Positions 1-12,385 of a DNA stretch of 64,000 bases are shown piece after piece. The position numbers and the translations under genes are program-made. Positions within the stretch are counted from its first letter, which is position 1, and every line of letters starts with the position of its first letter. The DNA is from Ferrovibrio sp. (GTDB lineage: Bacteria > Pseudomonadota > Alphaproteobacteria > Ferrovibrionales > Ferrovibrionaceae): positions 31,490-95,489 of the forward strand of contig NZ_JAGOLP010000010.1 of the NCBI RefSeq assembly GCF_017994015.1, written 5' to 3'. Below the pieces are notes generated by a model. That model did no database searches and was not told the origin of the DNA. It was given only the letters and a program-made list of their open reading frames with translations.

Positions 1-628
1 TGCCCTGCACCACGTTGAACATGAAATTATCGTCGAGCGAGATGGCGCGGGTGAATACCAGACCCTCGCCGTTATCCCAGCTCAGTGTCACCGTCTCGCC
101 GGTCTTGAGCGTGGTCTTGTCGGCGCTCCAGCGCGTCTGCGGCCCGGGCAGCTTGGTGCTGTCGCCGGGCGCCGCAGTCCAGCCGAATTCGGCATAATAG
201 GGATGCGGCGCGCCAGCCGGCGACAACAGCGTGATCGGCGGGCTGTTGGGCGCCAGCTCTTCCTTGTAATCCGGCAGGATCACGTCATCGACCCGGCCGC
301 CGACCAAATTGATCGAGCCGCGCAGGCGCTGGCCTTCAATCGTCACACGCGGGGTTTGCGCCACCACCGCAGCGCGGCTGGCACCCGTAACAACCGGGCC
401 GGCGGCGCCGGGCAGGGCCGGCAGCGCGTTCAGGCCCGGCGCAGCACCTGGGGCCGGCGTCGGCACAGCCGAGCCATCCGGATTGGTCACCTGCGTGGTG
501 GCGGCCTTCTGCGCCGCCTGTTCGGCACGCAGTTTTTCCTGGCGCGGCGCATCCACGAAGAATTGGAAACCGAGCATGATCGCAAGCGACAGCGCAATGG
601 CGATGATGAGGTTCTTCTGGTCTGACAT
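1..628 (-). CDS. yidC: Membrane protein insertase YidC, N-terminal part (runs off the window)
   Basis: YidC inserts and folds inner-membrane proteins, with or without the Sec translocon. Only the first ~209 residues are present; the gene continues past the window start. The start is ATG at 628 and the protein opens with MSDQKNLIIAIALSL, a typical alphaproteobacterial YidC N-terminus with one membrane segment (about residues 7-24). A Pro/Ala-rich linker follows, then the start of the periplasmic beta domain (VFTRAISLDDNFMF near the edge). The conserved C-terminal five-helix insertase core is not visible. It lies 3 bases downstream of yidD in the rpmH-rnpA-yidD-yidC order, which supports the call. 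Confidence 0.95.
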   Translation of the reverse strand, partial: MSDQKNLIIAIALSLAIMLGFQFFVDAPRQEKLRAEQAAQKAATTQVTNPDGSAVPTPAPGAAPGLNALPALPGAAGPVVTGASRAAVVAQTPRVTIEGQRLRGSINLVGGRVDDVILPDYKEELAPNSPPITLLSPAGAPHPYYAEFGWTAAPGDSTKLPGPQTRWSADKTTLKTGETVTLSWDNGEGLVFTRAISLDDNFMFNVVQG

Positions 629-631
629 GCT

Positions 632-928
632 CTACGAATCCGCCTTGTTGGCCGGGGCGAGGTTACTATTCTGCCCTGGTGGCTCCCCGATCGGGGGAAC
701 CGGATCGAAACCGCTGGAACCGAACGGCTGGCAACGCGCCAGGCGCCGCACGGTGAGATATGTCCCGCGCCAGGCACCATGACGTTCCAGCGCCTCCAGT
801 GCATAGCACGAGCAGGTTGGCTGGAAGCGGCAGTTATGCCCTACCCAGGGGGAGAGAAACAACCGGTAGGCCCGGATTGGCAAGGCTACCAGACGAGCGG
901 GAAAGGAATATGACACCGGCGCGGTCAC
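632..928 (-). CDS. yidD: Membrane protein insertion efficiency factor YidD
   Basis: A small YidD-family protein thought to assist YidC-dependent membrane insertion. It contains the family signature CRFQPTCSCYALEAL (Cys33, Cys39, Cys41) and RCQPFGSSGFDPVP, after an amphipathic N-terminal helix. I chose GTG at 928 because it overlaps the rnpA stop by four bases (GTGA) and gives 98 residues, near the usual family length. An ATG at 973 would add 15 residues and overlap rnpA by 49 bases. It sits between rnpA and yidC, the standard order. Confidence 0.93.
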   Translation of the reverse strand: MTAPVSYSFPARLVALPIRAYRLFLSPWVGHNCRFQPTCSCYALEALERHGAWRGTYLTVRRLARCQPFGSSGFDPVPPIGEPPGQNSNLAPANKADS

Positions 929-1320
929 GCGCCCGGCTCCGGCGAGGCGGCCAGCACGGGGACAGCCTGCCACAGCTTAAGCCGCCGCAAGGCGGCTTCC
1001 AGATCGCGGCGCAATTCAGCAAAGCCCCGTTCCGGCGTGGCCTTGCGCGCCACCAGCACATATTCATGGCCGGGCACGGCATGCTGCGGCATGATTTCAC
1101 GCGCCAATGCTTTCAGCCGCCGGCGGGCGCGGTTGCGCAGCACGGCATTGCCGACCTTGCGCGAGGCGGTAAAGCCAACGCGGATAGCTGCACGGGATGA
1201 GCTTTCGGGTGCCAGCGCGGCCTGCAACAGCAGACCCGGCTGGGCCGAGCGCCGCTCGGCGCCCTGCACCCGCAGATACTCCGCCCGGCGGCGGAGCCGT
1301 TCAAGGCTGTCCGTCGCCAT
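925..1320 (-). CDS. rnpA: Ribonuclease P protein component
   Basis: RnpA is the protein subunit of RNase P, which removes 5' leaders from pre-tRNAs. The 131-residue product carries the RNR signature [20 protein letters not shown] at about residues 48-67, the conserved RNA-contacting helix. The basic composition and length fit the family. It lies downstream of rpmH and overlaps the start of yidD by four bases, so the three are probably translated from one transcript starting at the rpmH promoter. Confidence 0.97.
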   Translation of the reverse strand: MATDSLERLRRRAEYLRVQGAERRSAQPGLLLQAALAPESSSRAAIRVGFTASRKVGNAVLRNRARRRLKALAREIMPQHAVPGHEYVLVARKATPERGFAELRRDLEAALRRLKLWQAVPVLAASPEPGA

Positions 1321-1341
1321 CAGGCGGTGCCGCTCGGGAAA

Positions 1342-1476
1342 TCAGGCCGAGAGCTTCTTGCGCCCGATGGCGCGGCGGGAAGCCACCACCTTACGACCAC
1401 CAACGGTGGCCATGCGCGCGCGAAAACCGTGGCGGCGCTTGCGCACCAGCTTGCTGGGTTGATAAGTCCGTTTCAC
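1342..1476 (-). CDS. rpmH: 50S ribosomal protein L34
   Basis: The 44-residue L34 starts (M)[17 protein letters not shown] and contains [19 protein letters not shown], matching the family from end to end. The start is GTG at 1476, preceded by the Shine-Dalgarno-like GGAGAG about eight bases upstream; a longer reading from 1527 adds non-homologous residues. It is a structural component of the large ribosomal subunit and the first gene of the rnpA-yidD-yidC group. Its 5' leader holds a terminator-like hairpin, listed separately. Confidence 0.97.
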   Translation of the reverse strand: MKRTYQPSKLVRKRRHGFRARMATVGGRKVVASRRAIGRKKLSA

Positions 1477-1499
1477 AACCGCTCTCCATCGAAAAGCGT

Positions 1500-1521
1500 A
1501 AAAAAGGGCCTTTGCAGGCCC
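1500..1521 (-). terminator. Terminator-like hairpin inside the rpmH leader
   Basis: On the minus strand, GGGCC (1521-1517) can pair with GGCCC (1510-1506) across the loop TGCAAA, followed directly by six T (1505-1500). This is the form of an intrinsic terminator. It lies between the rpmH promoter and the rpmH GTG, so it could attenuate the rpmH-rnpA-yidD-yidC transcript. The stem is only five base pairs, so termination would be partial at best. Confidence 0.55.
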
Positions 1522-1538
1522 CGCCAAAATCGTGCCGC

Positions 1539-1567
1539 TGTATAAGGGCTGGCGCTGCGGGAGTCAA
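1539..1567 (-). promoter_or_regulatory. Predicted sigma-70 promoter of rpmH
   Basis: Minus strand: -35 TTGACT (1567-1562), a 17-base spacer, and -10 TATACA (1544-1539). Transcription would start near 1532, leaving a leader of about 56 bases before the rpmH GTG. Both hexamers match the consensus at five of six and four of six positions. Confidence 0.7.
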
Positions 1568-1605
1568 CGATATAAGCCAGCAAAGCTTTTCAGGGCCGAA
1601 TCTCG

Positions 1606-1634
1606 TTGACGGATGCGCCCCGACACCCTATAAC
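1606..1634 (+). promoter_or_regulatory. Predicted sigma-70 promoter of rpmB
   Basis: -35 TTGACG (1606-1611), exactly 17 bases, then -10 TATAAC (1629-1634), each five of six to consensus. It would start transcription near 1641, about 66 bases before the rpmB ATG. It is arranged divergently from the rpmH promoter. Confidence 0.72.
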
Positions 1635-1644
1635 CCGCCCCGAT

Positions 1645-1675
1645 TTTCGGATTCCCAGCAGGGATTTCGGATTCC
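1645..1675 (+). repeat. Direct repeat in the rpmB leader
   Basis: The 11-mer TTTCGGATTCC occurs at 1645-1655 and again at 1665-1675, a 20-base period. It lies between the predicted transcription start and the rpmB start codon. No function can be assigned. Confidence 0.5.
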
Positions 1676-1706
1676 TATTGGGCAGTTTGCTAGAAAGAGG
1701 TCTGTC

Positions 1707-2003
1707 ATGGCTCGTCGCTGCGAAGTGACCGGCAAGGGCGTTCAGTTCGGCCACAATGTGAGCCACGCCAATAATAAGACGCTCCGGCGTTTTATGCCGA
1801 ATCTGCATGGGGTTACCCTGATTTCCGAGGCTCTGGGCCGCAACGTCAAGTTGCGCCTCTCTGCGCAGGGCCTGCGCTCGGTGGAGCATAACGGTGGTTT
1901 GGATAATTGGCTGGTCAAGACCGCCGATGCCAAGCTTTCGATTGATGCCAAGAAGCTGAAGCGTCAGATCAAGAAGGCCCGGGCTGCCGCTCCGGCAGCC
2001 TGA
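1707..2003 (+). CDS. rpmB: 50S ribosomal protein L28
   Basis: The 98-residue product begins [24 protein letters not shown] and continues with [10 protein letters not shown], the L28 family pattern including the usual alphaproteobacterial C-terminal extension rich in Lys and Ala. The ATG at 1707 is preceded by AGAAAGAGG at 1692-1700. It is monocistronic, with its own promoter and a strong terminator downstream. Confidence 0.97.
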   Translation: MARRCEVTGKGVQFGHNVSHANNKTLRRFMPNLHGVTLISEALGRNVKLRLSAQGLRSVEHNGGLDNWLVKTADAKLSIDAKKLKRQIKKARAAAPAA

Positions 2004-2023
2004 TTTAACCTTCCAGAACTTGA

Positions 2024-2062
2024 AACGCCCGCACGGCCAAAAGGCCGCATTGCGGGCGTTTT
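2024..2062 (+). terminator. Intrinsic terminator after rpmB
   Basis: AACGCCCGC (2024-2032) pairs with GCGGGCGTT (2052-2060). An inner GGCC/GGCC stem closes on an AAAA loop, and T residues follow. It ends the rpmB transcript and faces the convergent gene at 2071. Confidence 0.85.
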
Positions 2063-2070
2063 AGTTATTT

Positions 2071-3114
2071 TCAGCCTTTCTCCGGCAATCTGAACAGCAT
2101 AAGCAGGCTGCGCTGGAACGGGCTTTGATTGTCGTCCGACATCAAATAGAGCCAGAGCGTGCCATCCTCGGCGCGGCGCACATCCATCGCCTCCAGGTTA
2201 TCATTGGCATAAGGCCGGCTCCATTCGGCCAGGATTTCCGCCGGCAACACGCTGCCATCTGGCGCTGCCCGCAAATCGGCCGCCGCGACTCGGCTGAGCC
2301 GGGCGCCCCAGCCATTGAGCCAGCGAAAGGCGCGTTCCAGCACCAGCAGGCCACCATCCGGCAGCCCCACTGCATCGGTGGGAAAAAAATCGCCCCGGCG
2401 CTGCCAGGATAAACGTCGCCAAGTTTCGCCCTGCTGCAACCATACCGGCGAAATCCCGGATTCGCCGGGCAGCGATTCTTCGGCAATCATCAGCACGGCC
2501 CCATCAGGCGCCAGCACCGCCACACTTTCCAGGCCGCCATTCTCCGGCAGCTTCGCGGCTTCAGGCGGCAGCCGCAGCCGTTCTTCGGCTGCTCCCGGCG
2601 CCGCCCCCAATGCTGGCGGGCGATAGCGCAGCAGCCGGTGGCGACGCTCAAAACCAACCAGGAAATCGCCATTGCCGGCGCGCCGCAGCGATTCGGCATC
2701 AACCCACTGGCCTTTCAACCGCCCTGATGTTCCGACTCCGAATAACGGCGCCAGCCAGGCCCGCTCTATGCCCCGCGGCAATCCGGCGGCATCGCGCTGC
2801 AATTCCAGCCGCAGCCAATGACCGCGATCCGATACCGCCCATAAGCCGGCACCAGCATTATCAACAGCCAGCCCGGAATAGCCGCCAAAATCATCATCGC
2901 TGGCGGCGAGAATCAGGCCGCCGAGATATTCCAGCCGGCCCAGTCTGCGCTCGGTCGGGGCTTCCGGATTTAGTTCCAATGCCAGACTGCGGACCATAAC
3001 CGGCCGGGCTGCCTCCGGCATCTGCCCCCAGGCCGGGGTATATACAGCCCAGAACAGCAGAATCAGGGCAAACCGCGTTGGGCAAAAGGCCGCAAATCCT
3101 GTTACTCTCGGCAT
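2071..3114 (-). CDS. Secreted esterase-like / phytase-like protein (PF13449 type)
   Basis: A 347-residue exported protein with a signal peptide (cleavage near residue 30, after ...YTPAWG). The mature part matches the 'esterase-like activity of phytase' family: a likely beta-propeller with FGGYSGLAVD, ESLRRAGNGDFLVGFE, ENGGLESVAVL and DNLEAMDV motifs spaced as in the family. Substrates of these proteins are mostly unknown. I chose ATG at 3114 because AGAGGG lies six bases upstream and an earlier start at 3144 would overlap the divergent kinase gene. Confidence 0.75.
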   Translation of the reverse strand: MPRVTGFAAFCPTRFALILLFWAVYTPAWGQMPEAARPVMVRSLALELNPEAPTERRLGRLEYLGGLILAASDDDFGGYSGLAVDNAGAGLWAVSDRGHWLRLELQRDAAGLPRGIERAWLAPLFGVGTSGRLKGQWVDAESLRRAGNGDFLVGFERRHRLLRYRPPALGAAPGAAEERLRLPPEAAKLPENGGLESVAVLAPDGAVLMIAEESLPGESGISPVWLQQGETWRRLSWQRRGDFFPTDAVGLPDGGLLVLERAFRWLNGWGARLSRVAAADLRAAPDGSVLPAEILAEWSRPYANDNLEAMDVRRAEDGTLWLYLMSDDNQSPFQRSLLMLFRLPEKG

Positions 3115-3137
3115 CGGAAACCCTCTAACCCGGCGGC

Positions 3138-6941
<3,804 letters not shown>

Positions 6942-6947
6942 TCCGTC

Positions 6948-8648
6948 TCAGCGTTTCAGGGCTTCGGCGCTACGCACCAGGCGGATGAATTCTGCCCGCC
7001 AGCCACCTGGATCGTTGCCCTTGCCCGCCTCGGCCAAAGCCGCCACCTGAGCCAGATTGAAGCCGTTCAGGTAGGGGTCGCCGCGCAATGCCTGCGAGAA
7101 TCCGGCCACAGCAGCGGCGAAACGCAGATCAACCGGGGCTGTTGCGGCCGTGTAGCCATCACGCTCCAGCACAGCCCGCGCCAGTTCGCGGCTTTCAGCT
7201 TCGCCCGGCCGCTTGTAGCGCAGGCGCACAAAGGCGATCTCGTCCCCGGCGCCGGCCCCGGCAGCAGCCGGCTTGGCGGCCTCCGGAGCGGGCGCGTAAC
7301 GCAGCGGATCAAGCCGCTGCCCCTTGCCGCCTGGCGCTGTGATCTCGTAAAGCGCCGTGACACGGTGGCCATCACCAATTTCGCCCGCATCCACAGCATC
7401 ATTCTTGAAATCCTCGCGCCGCAGGGCGCGAGTTTCGTAGCCGATCAACCGGTATTCAGCCACGCGGGCCGGATTGAATTCGACCTGAAGCTTCACATCA
7501 TCGGCAATCGGCACCAGGGCAGCATCGATCTGATCCACCAGCACGCGACGCGCCTCTTCCAGGCTATCGATATATGCCGCACTGCCATTCCCGGCCTGGG
7601 CCAGTGTCTGCATCATGCTGTCGTTCAGATTGCCCAGCCCAAAACCCAGAACCGAGAGATAGATGCCGCTCTTGCGCTTGGCGGCGACAAATGCTTGCAG
7701 GCTGGGTGCATCCACGGTGCCGATATTGAAATCGCCATCGGTCATCAGGATCACGCGGTTGGCAGCGCCGGCAACAAAACCGCTTTCGGCCTCGCTATAA
7801 GCCAGCCGCAGGCCATCACTGCCGAACGTGCCGCCACTGGCCGCCAGGCCATCAATGACACGCTCGATTCTGGCACGCTCCGCCACCTTGGTGGAAGCCA
7901 GCTGCACCGCAGTGCCATTGGCATAGGTGACGATGGCAACCCTATCTTCTGGCCGCAGCGCAGCCAGCATCTGACGCATCGCAGCCTGAGCCAGTGGCAA
8001 CCTGTCAGCCGGCGCCATCGAGCCGGATACGTCGACCAGAAAGGTGATGTTTGCCACCGGGCGTTGCTGCAGGCCGGCCGGGCTATAGCCTTGCAGGCCG
8101 ATCCGCAACAGCCGGCTATGCTCGTTCCACGGTGTCGGCATCAGCGCCACATCGATGGCAAAGGGTGTGCTGGCATCGCGCGGCTTGGCATAGTCATAGG
8201 CGAAGTAGTTGATCATCTCCTCGCTGCGCAATGCCTGCACCGGCGGCAGGCGTCCCTCGCGCAGGAAACGCCGCACCAAGGCATAGGATGCCGTGTCCAC
8301 ATCCACGCTGAAGGTGGAAACCGGCGCATCGGCCACGCTGCGCACCGGATTGGCCGGCGCGTTGGCATAGCGATCCTGGGTCGGCATGGCGTGCCCACCC
8401 ATTACCACTGGCGCTGCGGCGATATATGGCCCGGGCACAAAACGGCCACGCTCCGCGGCAGGCGCCGCCGATGCAGCGGCTGGCAGGCTGGCTGCCATGG
8501 GAGCGGTAGCTTGTGCCGGCACCACGGCGCCGGCTGAAGCGGAACTGCTGGTAGCACTGTTTTCCGGGGCTTTTTCGCAGGCCGTCATGGCCAAACCGGC
8601 CATTATCAGGGCGGCAAAAGCGGCCGCCATATTACGATTACTGTGCAT
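6948..8648 (-). CDS. YfbK-type von Willebrand factor A lipoprotein
   Basis: A 566-residue lipoprotein with a vWA domain. The N-terminus has a lipoprotein signal ending MTAC (Cys24), then a low-complexity Ala/Ser/Pro linker. Next comes the YfbK N-terminal domain (PVSTFSVDVDTASYALVRRF), the vWA domain with MIDAS DVSGS at about residue 206, and the DUF3520-like C-terminal part. Proteins of this type are envelope-associated with poorly known roles. The start at 8648 is preceded by GGGAGGTGCCC; a longer form from 8711 would bury the lipoprotein signal. Confidence 0.85.
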   Translation of the reverse strand: MHSNRNMAAAFAALIMAGLAMTACEKAPENSATSSSASAGAVVPAQATAPMAASLPAAASAAPAAERGRFVPGPYIAAAPVVMGGHAMPTQDRYANAPANPVRSVADAPVSTFSVDVDTASYALVRRFLREGRLPPVQALRSEEMINYFAYDYAKPRDASTPFAIDVALMPTPWNEHSRLLRIGLQGYSPAGLQQRPVANITFLVDVSGSMAPADRLPLAQAAMRQMLAALRPEDRVAIVTYANGTAVQLASTKVAERARIERVIDGLAASGGTFGSDGLRLAYSEAESGFVAGAANRVILMTDGDFNIGTVDAPSLQAFVAAKRKSGIYLSVLGFGLGNLNDSMMQTLAQAGNGSAAYIDSLEEARRVLVDQIDAALVPIADDVKLQVEFNPARVAEYRLIGYETRALRREDFKNDAVDAGEIGDGHRVTALYEITAPGGKGQRLDPLRYAPAPEAAKPAAAGAGAGDEIAFVRLRYKRPGEAESRELARAVLERDGYTAATAPVDLRFAAAVAGFSQALRGDPYLNGFNLAQVAALAEAGKGNDPGGWRAEFIRLVRSAEALKR

Positions 8649-8693
8649 GGGCACCTCCCTGGTTGAAACCGCTGGGAGCATGCGATCCGAATT

Positions 8694-8711
8694 GTGGCGC
8701 AATCGCGCCAC
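8694..8711 (-). other. Perfect 7-bp stem-loop upstream of the vWA lipoprotein gene
   Basis: GTGGCGC (8694-8700) and GCGCCAC (8705-8711) enclose AATC. It lies in the 132-base gap between two minus-strand lipoprotein genes. No T-run follows on either strand, so a classical terminator is not supported. Confidence 0.4.
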
Positions 8712-8780
8712 CGGCCTGGCAAGATTGTGTTATGCGTTATTCACTCGCCCTTGTGGCGAAAATACCACATTGCCCTCTCG

Positions 8781-9290
8781 CTATTTCTGCAAAATGCCGA
8801 GCGCCGTGGAACCACGTATTTCCAGCTTTTTCACCACAACTTCACCGGTGGCTGAATTTTCCAGCCAGACAGCAGAATATTCCTCACTCAAGCTGCCTTT
8901 TACGACATATCTCGCATTCGGTTCAGGGGTGAATTCGATATCGCCGGTGATCTCGTAGATCTTGTTCAGCAGTTCCAGGATTGGTGCCCCGTATTGCCGC
9001 CTGCCTTTCAAGGTGAATTTTGCCGGCTGGGCGGGGATAGAACGGGATAATGCTACTGGTGTCTGGGCAAAACCCTGTCCGTGATTTGCCATACGCGTGC
9101 CGACAATACTGTCATCGATTTGTCGGTCATTGATCGCGCTGAGAACAAAGAAATCAGCACTTACACCGCTACGCTGGCTGTAGCTGTCGGCAACCATGGC
9201 AACAGGGCCGGTATAGCCTTCGGGGATCGGGTTATGCGTGCAGGCAGCGAGAAAAATCAGGAATGCTGAAATTACACCTAACCGGAACAT
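8781..9290 (-). CDS. Small hypothetical lipoprotein
   Basis: A 169-residue protein with a clear lipoprotein signal peptide (FLIFLAAC, Cys17). The mature part has no family I can name. Visible patterns are ADSYSQRSGVSADFFVLSAI and ARYVVKGSLSEEYSAVWLE, suggesting a compact beta-rich domain. It is probably transcribed from the AT-rich region 9291-9380, which contains a perfect inverted repeat just upstream. It is not clearly tied to its neighbours. Confidence 0.7.
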   Translation of the reverse strand: MFRLGVISAFLIFLAACTHNPIPEGYTGPVAMVADSYSQRSGVSADFFVLSAINDRQIDDSIVGTRMANHGQGFAQTPVALSRSIPAQPAKFTLKGRRQYGAPILELLNKIYEITGDIEFTPEPNARYVVKGSLSEEYSAVWLENSATGEVVVKKLEIRGSTALGILQK

Positions 9291-9300
9291 GCTTGCCTCT

Positions 9301-9326
9301 AAATTTACCGCTTAAGAGGTAAATTT
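9301..9326. promoter_or_regulatory. Perfect 9-bp inverted repeat upstream of the 8781-9290 lipoprotein gene
   Basis: AAATTTACC (9301-9309) and GGTAAATTT (9318-9326) are separated by eight bases. The element begins 11 bases upstream of the lipoprotein ATG. Its symmetry and position suggest a repressor operator or an mRNA leader hairpin. Confidence 0.5.
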
Positions 9327-9374
9327 CGCAGGAAGTGCATTCCTTTACAAGAATTTTTATTACCGCCCATCCAA

Positions 9375-9402
9375 TAGAAAGAGCGCCTGAACAACTCAGG
9401 CG
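9375..9402 (-). terminator. Intrinsic terminator after cobT
   Basis: Minus strand: CGCCTGA (9402-9396) pairs with TCAGGCG (9390-9384) across a five-base loop, followed by the T-rich stretch CTCTTTCT. It begins 16 bases after the cobT stop. Confidence 0.75.
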
Positions 9403-9417
9403 TTCTTACAACACTCG

Positions 9418-11301
9418 TCAGGCCGCGCGGTGCCGGCCCCGGCCTGTGCCGGCCTTGCCGGCGCCCTTGGCACCGGGATCGTCCTCGAACAATTCGGCCA
9501 GGCGCTCCATCATCACGCCGCCAAGCTGCTCGGCATCCACGATGGTGACGGCGCGGCGATAATAGCGCGTCACATCATGGCCGATGCCGATGGCGGTGAG
9601 TTCCACCGGCGAGCGGCGCTCGATCCATTCGATTGTTTCGCGCAGGTGGCGGTCGAGGTAATTGCCCGGATTGACCGAGAGTGTGCTGTCATCCACCGGC
9701 GCGCCATCCGAAATCACCATCAGGATGCGGCGCTGCTCCGGCCGGGCGATCAGCCGGTCATGCGCCCACATCAGCGCCTCGCCGTCGATATTTTCCTTCA
9801 GCAGGCCCTCGCGCAGCATCAGGCCGAGATTGCGCCGGGCGCGGCGCCAGGGCGCATCGGCGCTCTTGTAGACAATGTGGCGCAGATCGTTGAGGCGGCC
9901 GGGCTGGGCTGGCTTGTTTTCGTTGAGCCAGCGTTCACGGCTCTGGCCGCCCTTCCAGGCGCGCGTGGTGAAGCCGAGGATCTCCACCTTCACTGCGCAG
10001 CGCTCCAGGGTACGGGCCAGGATATCGGCGCACATTGCCGCCACCGTGATCGGGCGGCCGCGCATCGAGCCGGAATTGTCGATCAGCAGTGAAACGACCG
10101 TGTCGCGGAAATCGGTTTCCTTCTCTTCCTTGTAGCTCAGCGACAGCGTGGGATTGGCGACAATCCGGGCCAGCCGGGCGGCATCAAGGATGCCTTCCTC
10201 AAGATCAAAATCCCACGAGCGGGTCTGCTTGGCGAGCAGGCGGCGTTGCAGCCGGTTGGCCAGCCGGCCAACCACGCTTTGCAGATGATTGAGCTGCTGA
10301 TCGAGATGATTGCGCAGCCGGCCCAGTTCGTCGGAATCGCAGAGATCGTCGGCGCCCACCACTTCGTCGAACTGCTTGGTGAACGCCTTGTAGGCCGCCT
10401 CGCGGTTATGGCCCATCATGTCGCTGCTGGGCGGGCGGCGGCCCTTGCCGGCTTCTTCGCCGGAACCGGCAACCTGCTGCTCCATGCCGGCTTCGGCTTC
10501 CATCTCGGCGGCATCGCCGCCGCCGGCATCGGAAGCATCGGCCTGCTGCTCGCCCTGGGCCGAGGATTCGCCATCCTGGCTTTCCTCGCCCTCAGACTGG
10601 CTCTGCGGCTGCTGGCCCTGATTTTCCTGGTCGGATTCGTCGTCATCCTCCGACATGTCGCCGCTTTCCTCGTCGGCGAGATCAAGATCCTTGATCAGTT
10701 TGCGCGCCAGCTTGGCGAAGGCGCGCTGGTCCTTGATCGAATCGAACAGCCGGTCGAGATCGGCGCCACCCTTTTCCTCGATGAACGGGCGCCACATTTC
10801 CACCATGCCGCGCGCCGCTTCCGGGATCGGCAGCCCGGTCAGCCTTTCGCGCGCCAACAGGCCAACCGCTTCAGCCAATGGTGCCTCGGAGCGATCCTTC
10901 ACCTTGGCGAAGCCACGGCTGCGGCAGCGCTCGTCCAGCGCGGCGGAGAGATTGCTGGCCATGCCGGGCATGCGGTTGGCGCCCAGCGCCTCTACCCGGG
11001 CCTGCTCCACGGCATCGAACACAGCGCGTGCGGTGCCGCCCTGCGGCAGCAGCTTGGAATGCAGCTTGTCGTCATGATGCCTGAGCCGCAACGCCATCGA
11101 ATCGGCCAGGCCGCGCAATTGCGCCACCTCGGCCGCCGGCAGATCCCGTGCCGGCACCGGCAGGCGGGCGCGCAGGCCACGCAGGCCCGGCGTTTCCGGG
11201 CCGAAGCTGACCTGCAATTCGCGCTCGCCGGCAATCGAGCGCGTGGCATTACCCAGCGCCCGCTTGAACGGCTCGATCGGCGACTCGGCTTTGTTGGCCA
11301 T
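9418..11301 (-). CDS. cobT: Cobaltochelatase subunit CobT
   Basis: CobT is the vWA-containing subunit of the aerobic ATP-dependent cobaltochelatase (CobNST), which inserts cobalt into hydrogenobyrinic acid a,c-diamide in B12 synthesis. The 627-residue product opens [21 protein letters not shown], as in the family. It has a long acidic Glu/Asp/Ser/Gln-rich linker (~220-300) and a C-terminal vWA domain with MIDAS DNSGS at Asp408. It follows cobS by one base in the usual cobS-cobT order. cobN is not in this window. Confidence 0.95.
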   Translation of the reverse strand: MANKAESPIEPFKRALGNATRSIAGERELQVSFGPETPGLRGLRARLPVPARDLPAAEVAQLRGLADSMALRLRHHDDKLHSKLLPQGGTARAVFDAVEQARVEALGANRMPGMASNLSAALDERCRSRGFAKVKDRSEAPLAEAVGLLARERLTGLPIPEAARGMVEMWRPFIEEKGGADLDRLFDSIKDQRAFAKLARKLIKDLDLADEESGDMSEDDDESDQENQGQQPQSQSEGEESQDGESSAQGEQQADASDAGGGDAAEMEAEAGMEQQVAGSGEEAGKGRRPPSSDMMGHNREAAYKAFTKQFDEVVGADDLCDSDELGRLRNHLDQQLNHLQSVVGRLANRLQRRLLAKQTRSWDFDLEEGILDAARLARIVANPTLSLSYKEEKETDFRDTVVSLLIDNSGSMRGRPITVAAMCADILARTLERCAVKVEILGFTTRAWKGGQSRERWLNENKPAQPGRLNDLRHIVYKSADAPWRRARRNLGLMLREGLLKENIDGEALMWAHDRLIARPEQRRILMVISDGAPVDDSTLSVNPGNYLDRHLRETIEWIERRSPVELTAIGIGHDVTRYYRRAVTIVDAEQLGGVMMERLAELFEDDPGAKGAGKAGTGRGRHRAA

Positions 11302-11302
11302 G

Positions 11303-12319
11303 TTACTTCAGGTCGAGCTTCGCAGCGGTCTCGGGCAGTTCCTCGCCAAAGCAGCGCTGATAATATTCCGCCACAGTGGCACGCTCCAGTTCGTCACACT
11401 TGTTGAGGAAGGTGACACGGAAAGCAAAGCCGATGCTGCCGAAGATGCGGGCATTTTCGGCCCAGGTGATCACGGTGCGCGGGCTCATCACGGTGGAGAT
11501 ATCGCCGTTGATGAAGCCGGAGCGGGTCAGCTCGGCCACCGCCACCATCTGCGCGATGGCCTTGCGGCCGGCGGCATCCTGGTAGCTCGGCGACTTGGCC
11601 ACCACGATGGCCACTTCATCATCGGCCGGCAGATAGTTCAGCGTGGTGACAATCGACCAACGGTCCATCTGGCCCTGGTTGATCTGCTGCGTGCCATGAT
11701 ACAGGCCGGTCGTGTCGCCCAGGCCGATGGTGTTGGCGGTGGAGAACAGGCGGAAAGCCTTGTGCGGGCGGATGACACGATTCTGGTCGAGCAAGGTCAG
11801 CTTGCCCTCCACTTCCAGCACACGCTGGATCACAAACATCACATCCGGGCGACCGGCGTCATATTCGTCGAATACCAGCGCGACCGGCGATTGCAGCGCC
11901 CAAGGCAGGATGCCTTCGCGGAATTCGGTCACCTGCTTGCCATCGCGCAGCACGATGGCATCCTTGCCCACCAGATCGATGCGGCTGATATGGCTGTCGA
12001 GATTGACACGCACGCAGGGCCAGTTGAGCCGCGCCGCCACCTGCTCGATATGGGTGGATTTGCCGGTGCCGTGATAACCCTGCACCATGACGCGGCGGTT
12101 ATAGGCAAAGCCGGCCAGGATCGCCAGCGTGGTTTCGCGGTCGAAGCGATAGGTCGAATCAAGATCAGGCACATGCTCTGAACGGTGCGAGAAACCCGGC
12201 ACCATCATGTCGCTGTCAAAACCGAACACGTCGCGCACGGAAATCTTCACATCCGGCAGGTCGGGCATGCCGGCACCGCTAAAGGGAGCATTCACAGGCT
12301 TGGTCTGAATGGCCGTCAT
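11303..12319 (-). CDS. cobS: Cobaltochelatase subunit CobS (AAA+ ATPase)
   Basis: CobS forms the AAA+ motor of the cobaltochelatase with CobT. In the 338-residue product, Walker A is GYHGTGKST (81-89) and Walker B is [10 protein letters not shown] (Asp151, Glu152); sensor motifs follow in [14 protein letters not shown] at 12319 has AGAGAAG five bases upstream; GTG at 12325 is an alternative but leaves no room for a ribosome-binding site. It precedes cobT and follows the J-domain gene. Confidence 0.95.
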   Translation of the reverse strand: MTAIQTKPVNAPFSGAGMPDLPDVKISVRDVFGFDSDMMVPGFSHRSEHVPDLDSTYRFDRETTLAILAGFAYNRRVMVQGYHGTGKSTHIEQVAARLNWPCVRVNLDSHISRIDLVGKDAIVLRDGKQVTEFREGILPWALQSPVALVFDEYDAGRPDVMFVIQRVLEVEGKLTLLDQNRVIRPHKAFRLFSTANTIGLGDTTGLYHGTQQINQGQMDRWSIVTTLNYLPADDEVAIVVAKSPSYQDAAGRKAIAQMVAVAELTRSGFINGDISTVMSPRTVITWAENARIFGSIGFAFRVTFLNKCDELERATVAEYYQRCFGEELPETAAKLDLK

Positions 12320-12385
12320 CGTCACTTCTCTTTGGCTATCTTTTTTGGTCTGGGTCTCAGAAACAGGCTTCCCGGGATATCAGGC

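Noticed and set aside
1..2000. Chromosome origin next to rnpA-rpmH
   Set aside because: No dnaA, no cluster of DnaA boxes (TTATCCACA type) and no AT-rich unwinding region were seen; in many alphaproteobacteria this operon is far from the origin.
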